Assembly (NCBI GenBank): GCA_022791075.1
Contig: JAAVYL010000060.1
Coordinates: 1 to 39,173, forward strand
Direction: 5' to 3'
DNA from: Lawsonibacter sp.
GTDB taxonomy: Bacteria; Bacillota; Clostridia; Oscillospirales; Oscillospiraceae
Length of the DNA stretch: 39,173 bases
Translations under genes and position numbers: made by a program
In this document: piece after piece, positions 35,683 to 39,173 of the stretch
Position numbering within the stretch: the first letter of the stretch is position 1
Layout: the number at the start of each line of letters is the position of its first letter
Notes under the pieces: model-generated
What the model saw: the letters and a program-made list of their open reading frames with translations, nothing else
What the model was told of the DNA's origin: nothing
Databases searched by the model: none

Positions 35683-36159
35683 TCATGCCAGCGCGGTGTT
35701 CAGCTGCTCCTCCACTGACTCATAGCTGACGCTTTTAGACAGCACAATCTCGGATATGAGAATCTGCTTGGCGGAGTGGAGCATCTTCCTCTCGCCCGTG
35801 GACAGGCCCCGCTTTTGGTCCCGAATGGTCAGGCCCTTGATCACCCGGGCCACTTCAAACAGGTCGCCGCTCTTCATCCGCTCCATATTCTCCCGATAGC
35901 GGTGATTCCAGTTGGCCGTCATCTCCACTTGGATATCGGGGATGGCGGCCATCACCAGGTCCGCCTGTGTCTGGTCCACCACCCGGCGGACGCCGATTTC
36001 CTCACAGTTCTCTGTGGGAACCATCACAACCATGGAACGGTTGGGCAGCTTCAGGATATAATAATCCCTCACCACACCATCCACAGTCTTTTGGACGATG
36101 CTGTCCACTATGCCCGCCCCATACATAGGGTGGACAACCTTATCCCCGATTTGGTACAC
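35683..36159 (-). CDS. carD: CarD family transcriptional regulator
   Basis: MYQIGDKVVHPMYGAGIVDSIVQKTVDGVVRDYYILKLPN; CarD_TRCF-type N-domain, helical C-domain; GTG start. Confidence 0.95.
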   Translation of the reverse strand: MYQIGDKVVHPMYGAGIVDSIVQKTVDGVVRDYYILKLPNRSMVVMVPTENCEEIGVRRVVDQTQADLVMAAIPDIQVEMTANWNHRYRENMERMKSGDLFEVARVIKGLTIRDQKRGLSTGERKMLHSAKQILISEIVLSKSVSYESVEEQLNTALA

Positions 36160-36321
36160 CTGCTACCTCACTTTCTCTCATCCAATCCCGGACTTTTCCT
36201 CTTCTATACTATAGCCAGTTATATTATAGCAATTTTATCCCATTTTCGCAAGGGAAAATCGGTCTTTTTTTGAATTTATCTCCTTTATTTCTCAAATTTT
36301 TTGAGTTTAGGGCACAAAAAA

Positions 36322-36342
36322 ACCCGGCCGCTGAGCGGCCGG
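36322..36342. terminator. Bidirectional intrinsic terminator
   Basis: AAAAAAA-CCCGGCCGC-TGA-GCGGCCGGG-cccggTTTTT. Confidence 0.85.
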
Positions 36343-36403
36343 GCCCGGTTTTTGTCGAATTTCTGCTCCCCCACGCAGGCCCCATGCCTGCGCATCTTTG
36401 GGT

Positions 36404-37093
36404 TCAGGAGAGCTTTGCATCAAAAACGTAAAGGTCGGTGTTCTTTTCTCCAGGGAAGCAGAAGAACAGCTCCGAGGTGTTGAACAGAGGGAGTGTAACG
36501 CTCTTAGGTACCGCTCTGCCGGTGATCGGAATCTCAGCAAGCAAAAAGCCTTCATCGCCATAGACGGTCAGAGTCATATCATCCGAGGCGTAGACCTGGA
36601 AGGTGATGGAAGTGTATTTCCCTCCCAAATTGAAATGGGCCTCTTTATAGCTTCCATAGTAGCCCAGATAGAGCCAATGGCTGACGTCCACGCCGCCGAT
36701 ATTTTCCGTCTTGCCCTCAGAGCTCTGGATCTGCTTGCTGGCCTGACCCTTGATGCTGTAGGCCTTATAGGTGTCGATCAGGTCGACCTCGCCCTGCTTG
36801 CCCAGGAGGATGGCATTTGTGGCCTGATCCCAGCCCACATCAACGCCCAGCAGGTTGGCAATGGAGCGGATGGGGACGTAGTTCGTGCCGTTGTACACGA
36901 TGGGATAGGTGCGCACACCGTTGGACTCGGTAATAATCTTCTCCTCGCCGTCTACTTTGATGGTGACACCGGAGTTGAGATAAGCTTTAATCTCCTGCAG
37001 GCCGCCGGCCGCCGCCGCTCCCGCGGTAAAGCTGATCACAGCGGTCACGGTCACACACAGCGTCAGGATGAGGGCCAAGGTCCTTTTCTTCAT
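36404..37093 (-). CDS. Secreted protein: copper-amine-oxidase-like N-terminal domain plus NPCBM-like C-terminal domain (paralog A)
   Basis: MKKRTLALILTLCVTVTAVISFTAG signal; ITESNGVRTYPIVYNGTNYVPIRSIANLLGVDVGWDQATNAILLG; GGAGG SD before ATG 37093. Confidence 0.9.
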   Translation of the reverse strand: MKKRTLALILTLCVTVTAVISFTAGAAAAGGLQEIKAYLNSGVTIKVDGEEKIITESNGVRTYPIVYNGTNYVPIRSIANLLGVDVGWDQATNAILLGKQGEVDLIDTYKAYSIKGQASKQIQSSEGKTENIGGVDVSHWLYLGYYGSYKEAHFNLGGKYTSITFQVYASDDMTLTVYGDEGFLLAEIPITGRAVPKSVTLPLFNTSELFFCFPGEKNTDLYVFDAKLS

Positions 37094-37127
37094 GATGATT
37101 CCTCCATATCTTCTGTTTTGAACACCT

Positions 37128-37168
37128 TGACCTTTTGCATTGCAAAAGGTCACAAGGGTGCCCCTGTG
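37128..37168 (-). promoter_or_regulatory. Leader palindrome pair of paralog A
   Basis: TGACCTTTTGCA-T-TGCAAAAGGTCA perfect (37128-37152), overlapping CACAAGGG-TG-CCCCTGTG (37151-37168, one mismatch). Confidence 0.65.
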
Positions 37169-37173
37169 TATTT

Positions 37174-37202
37174 ATTATACCATGGCTTTCCAAAGATTGC
37201 AA
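37174..37202 (-). promoter_or_regulatory. Promoter of paralog A (TTGCAA-N17-TATAAT)
   Basis: Minus strand TTGCAA (37202-37197), 17 nt, TATAAT (37179-37174). Confidence 0.8.
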
Positions 37203-37220
37203 CCTTAGTAAGAAAAAACA

Positions 37221-37240
37221 ACCGCCCCGTCGGGCGGCTG
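37221..37240 (-). terminator. Terminator of paralog B
   Basis: Minus strand AGCCGCCC-GACG-GGGCGGTT then GTTTTTTC. Confidence 0.7.
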
Positions 37241-37312
37241 TCCTTTTATACTGGATTACTCCTCAGCGGAGCTCCCATACCCGCGCAGTCCTGCCCGCGG
37301 ATGGCCTGCGAA

Positions 37313-38041
37313 TTACTGCTCCACATCCAGATAGGCGTCAAAGATGTAAGTCTTAACATCGCCACCCGCATAATAAGGAACATTTGTAATCTGGAAGGTG
37401 AGCTGGTTCGTCTTGAACAGGGGGATCGTGACAGTCTGAGCTACCTGGCCGCCGGTGACATCCTTCTCAAACAGCACGGCACCGTCGTCGCCCAGAACCT
37501 GAAGGGTAGCATTTCTATTAGAGTAGTAGCTGAAGGTCAATGTATCGTGCTTGCCGCCCAGGTTGAAGGAAACACCGCTCACAGTTTTTTCGTTGCCATG
37601 ATACCTCTCACGGCCAAGTGTGAGCCATCTGGAACAGCTGACTCCCGATATCTCCATTGGATCCTTGTCCCCGGTTTGATATTGCGCACTCCAGTCAAAG
37701 GTCTGATAGTTTTTGTATGTGTCGATCAGGTCCACGCCGTTGGGCTGCTTGCCCAGAAGGATGGCGTTTGTGCTCTGATCCCAGTCCACGTCAACCCCCA
37801 GCAGGTTGGCGACGGAGCGGATGGGGACATAGTTCGTGCCGTTATACACGATGGGGTAGGTGCGCACGCCGTTGGATTCGGTGATGATCTGCTCCTCGCC
37901 GTCCACCTTGATGGTGACGCCGGAGTTGAGATAGGCTTTGATTTCCTGGAGACCGCCAGCCGCCCCCGCGACGGTGACGCTGACTACAGCAGCCACAGTC
38001 ATACACAGGGTCAGGATGATGGCAAGGGTCTTTTTCTTCAT
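37313..38041 (-). CDS. Secreted protein: copper-amine-oxidase-like N-terminal domain plus NPCBM-like C-terminal domain (paralog B)
   Basis: MKKKTLAIILTLCMTVAAVVSVTVAGAAGGLQEIKAYLNSGVTIKVDGEEQIITESNGVRTYPIVYNGTNYVPIRSVANLLGVDVDWDQSTNAILLGKQ; N-half nearly identical to paralog A. Alternative start MKKVKTESIT at 38071. Confidence 0.9.
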   Translation of the reverse strand: MKKKTLAIILTLCMTVAAVVSVTVAGAAGGLQEIKAYLNSGVTIKVDGEEQIITESNGVRTYPIVYNGTNYVPIRSVANLLGVDVDWDQSTNAILLGKQPNGVDLIDTYKNYQTFDWSAQYQTGDKDPMEISGVSCSRWLTLGRERYHGNEKTVSGVSFNLGGKHDTLTFSYYSNRNATLQVLGDDGAVLFEKDVTGGQVAQTVTIPLFKTNQLTFQITNVPYYAGGDVKTYIFDAYLDVEQ

Positions 38042-38101
38042 TGTGATGCTCTCCGTTTTTACTTTTTTCATCTTCTCTACCTCTCTTTTCTTTTTTGAAC
38101 G

Positions 38102-38145
38102 TTCTGATCTTTTACAATGTAAAAGATCAGAAGAGCGCTCTTCTG
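38102..38145 (-). promoter_or_regulatory. Leader palindrome pair of paralog B
   Basis: TTCTGATCTTTTACA-A-TGTAAAAGATCAGAA perfect (38102-38132), overlapping CAGAAGAGC|GCTCTTCTG perfect (38128-38145). Confidence 0.7.
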
Positions 38146-38150
38146 CCGCC

Positions 38151-38179
38151 ATTATACAACAGCCTTCCAAAGATTGCAA
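38151..38179 (-). promoter_or_regulatory. Promoter of paralog B (TTGCAA-N17-TATAAT)
   Basis: Minus strand TTGCAA (38179-38174), 17 nt, TATAAT (38156-38151). Confidence 0.8.
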
Positions 38180-38197
38180 CCCTATAAGTAAAAAACG

Positions 38198-38218
38198 GCC
38201 GCCCAACCGGGCGGCCGT
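38198..38218 (-). terminator. Intrinsic terminator of the S1 gene
   Basis: Minus strand ACGGCCGCCC-GGTT-GGGCGGCCGT followed by TTTTT. Confidence 0.85.
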
Positions 38219-38233
38219 TCTGTCTGTACTGTA

Positions 38234-39173
38234 TTACTCCTCTTCCGCGGGAACTTCCTCCTCGTCGGCGGGACCCTCCAGCAGGGCGCGGATGGACAGG
38301 GAAATCTTCTTGTTCTCCATATCCACATCGGTGATCTTGACATCCACCTTGTCCCCCTCGGACACCACGTCGCCGGGCTTCTCCACCCGGTGATCGGCCA
38401 GCTGGGAGATGTGGATCAAACCGTCTACACCGGGGACCACCTCGGCAAAGGCGCCGAAGGTCATCAGCTTGACGACGCGCACGTTGGCAGTGTCGCCCAC
38501 CTGATAGGTTGTGGTGAACACGGTCCAGGGGTCCTGGCTGTGGTCCTTCATACCCAGAGAGATCTTCTTCTTCTCCTTGTCGGCAGAGATGACGTACACA
38601 TCCACGGCGTCGCCCACCTTGACCACCTCAGAGGGATGCTTGATGCGGCTCCAGGACAGCTCGGAGATATGGACCATGCCGTCCACGCCGCCAATGTCCA
38701 CGAACGCGCCGTAGGAGGTCAAAGACTTCACGGTGCCGGTATACCGCTTGCCGTCCTCGATCTCAGACCAGACCTTCTCGGCCGCGGCGGCCCGCTCGGC
38801 GCGGGTGACCTTGCTGATAGAGCCCACCACACGGCGGCGGGCCCGGTTTACCTCGGTAATGACCAGGCGGACCTTCTGCTTGAGCAGCTCGCTCATCGGG
38901 GTCTCCCGGGGCAGGCCGGTCTGAGAGGCAGGGACGAACACCCGCACGCCCTTGACAGAAACCACCACGCCGCCCTTGTTGTCCTCGGTGACGAAGCCCT
39001 CCATCACAGTCTCATTCTCCCGGGCAGCCTCGATCTCCTCCCAGCCCTTGTTGATATCCAGGCGGCGCTTGGACAGCTTGACCAGGCAGTCACGGTCGCT
39101 GACCTGCATGACGATGGACTCGATCTCGTCGCCCACCTTCACGATGTCCTCAGGTTTCACAGTGGGGTCGTCG
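38234..39173 (-). CDS. rpsA: 30S ribosomal protein S1 / S1 RNA-binding domain protein, C-terminal part; open at the window edge
   Basis: Repeated S1 motifs ([64 protein letters not shown]). The frame continues past the 39160 ATG to the window end without a stop. Confidence 0.94.
   Translation of the reverse strand, partial: DDPTVKPEDIVKVGDEIESIVMQVSDRDCLVKLSKRRLDINKGWEEIEAARENETVMEGFVTEDNKGGVVVSVKGVRVFVPASQTGLPRETPMSELLKQKVRLVITEVNRARRRVVGSISKVTRAERAAAAEKVWSEIEDGKRYTGTVKSLTSYGAFVDIGGVDGMVHISELSWSRIKHPSEVVKVGDAVDVYVISADKEKKKISLGMKDHSQDPWTVFTTTYQVGDTANVRVVKLMTFGAFAEVVPGVDGLIHISQLADHRVEKPGDVVSEGDKVDVKITDVDMENKKISLSIRALLEGPADEEEVPAEEE

Noticed and set aside
36398-38098. 566-aa plus-strand ORF opposite the two secreted paralogs
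   Set aside because: Shadow ORF; its internal repetition simply mirrors the duplicated genes on the minus strand.

Overview
A GC-rich chromosomal window that looks like a Firmicutes/Oscillospiraceae-type gut clostridium (taxonomy inferred from gene content and order). Most of it is core housekeeping DNA. The largest block is a minus-strand gene string from about 30.7 kb down to 12.5 kb: cdaA-cdaR-RseC-like-DUF5685-DnaJ-membrane protein-yicC-remA-gmk-rpoZ-priA-def-fmt-rsmB-rlmN-prpC-prkC-rsgA-thiI. Other blocks are comM/yifB, a WYL regulator with a SIR2 deacetylase, an aldo/keto reductase, a two-component system with flavodoxin and GNAT genes, a cysteine desulfurase/DUF3343 pair, ispD/ispF, carD, two tandem secreted paralogs, and truncated PFOR and ribosomal protein S1 genes at the ends. 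The most interesting locus is 3107-3440. A 28-aa hydrophobic ORF lies between two convergent near-consensus sigma-A promoters (TTGACA-N17-TATGAT on +, TTGACA-N17-TATAAT on -). It has a 5' stem-loop, an apparent Shine-Dalgarno-sequestering hairpin, a stem-loop over the stop codon, and a 20-bp 5'/3' long-range complementarity. This is the architecture of a type I toxin/antisense-RNA module with fold-back control. Other structural signals are paired overlapping palindromes with compensatory changes in the leaders of two tandem paralogs (37.1/38.1 kb), a four-hairpin array upstream of the DUF3343/cysteine desulfurase genes (32.3 kb), and mutually exclusive hairpins ahead of remA (25.2 kb). All calls come from reading the sequence; no database search was run.
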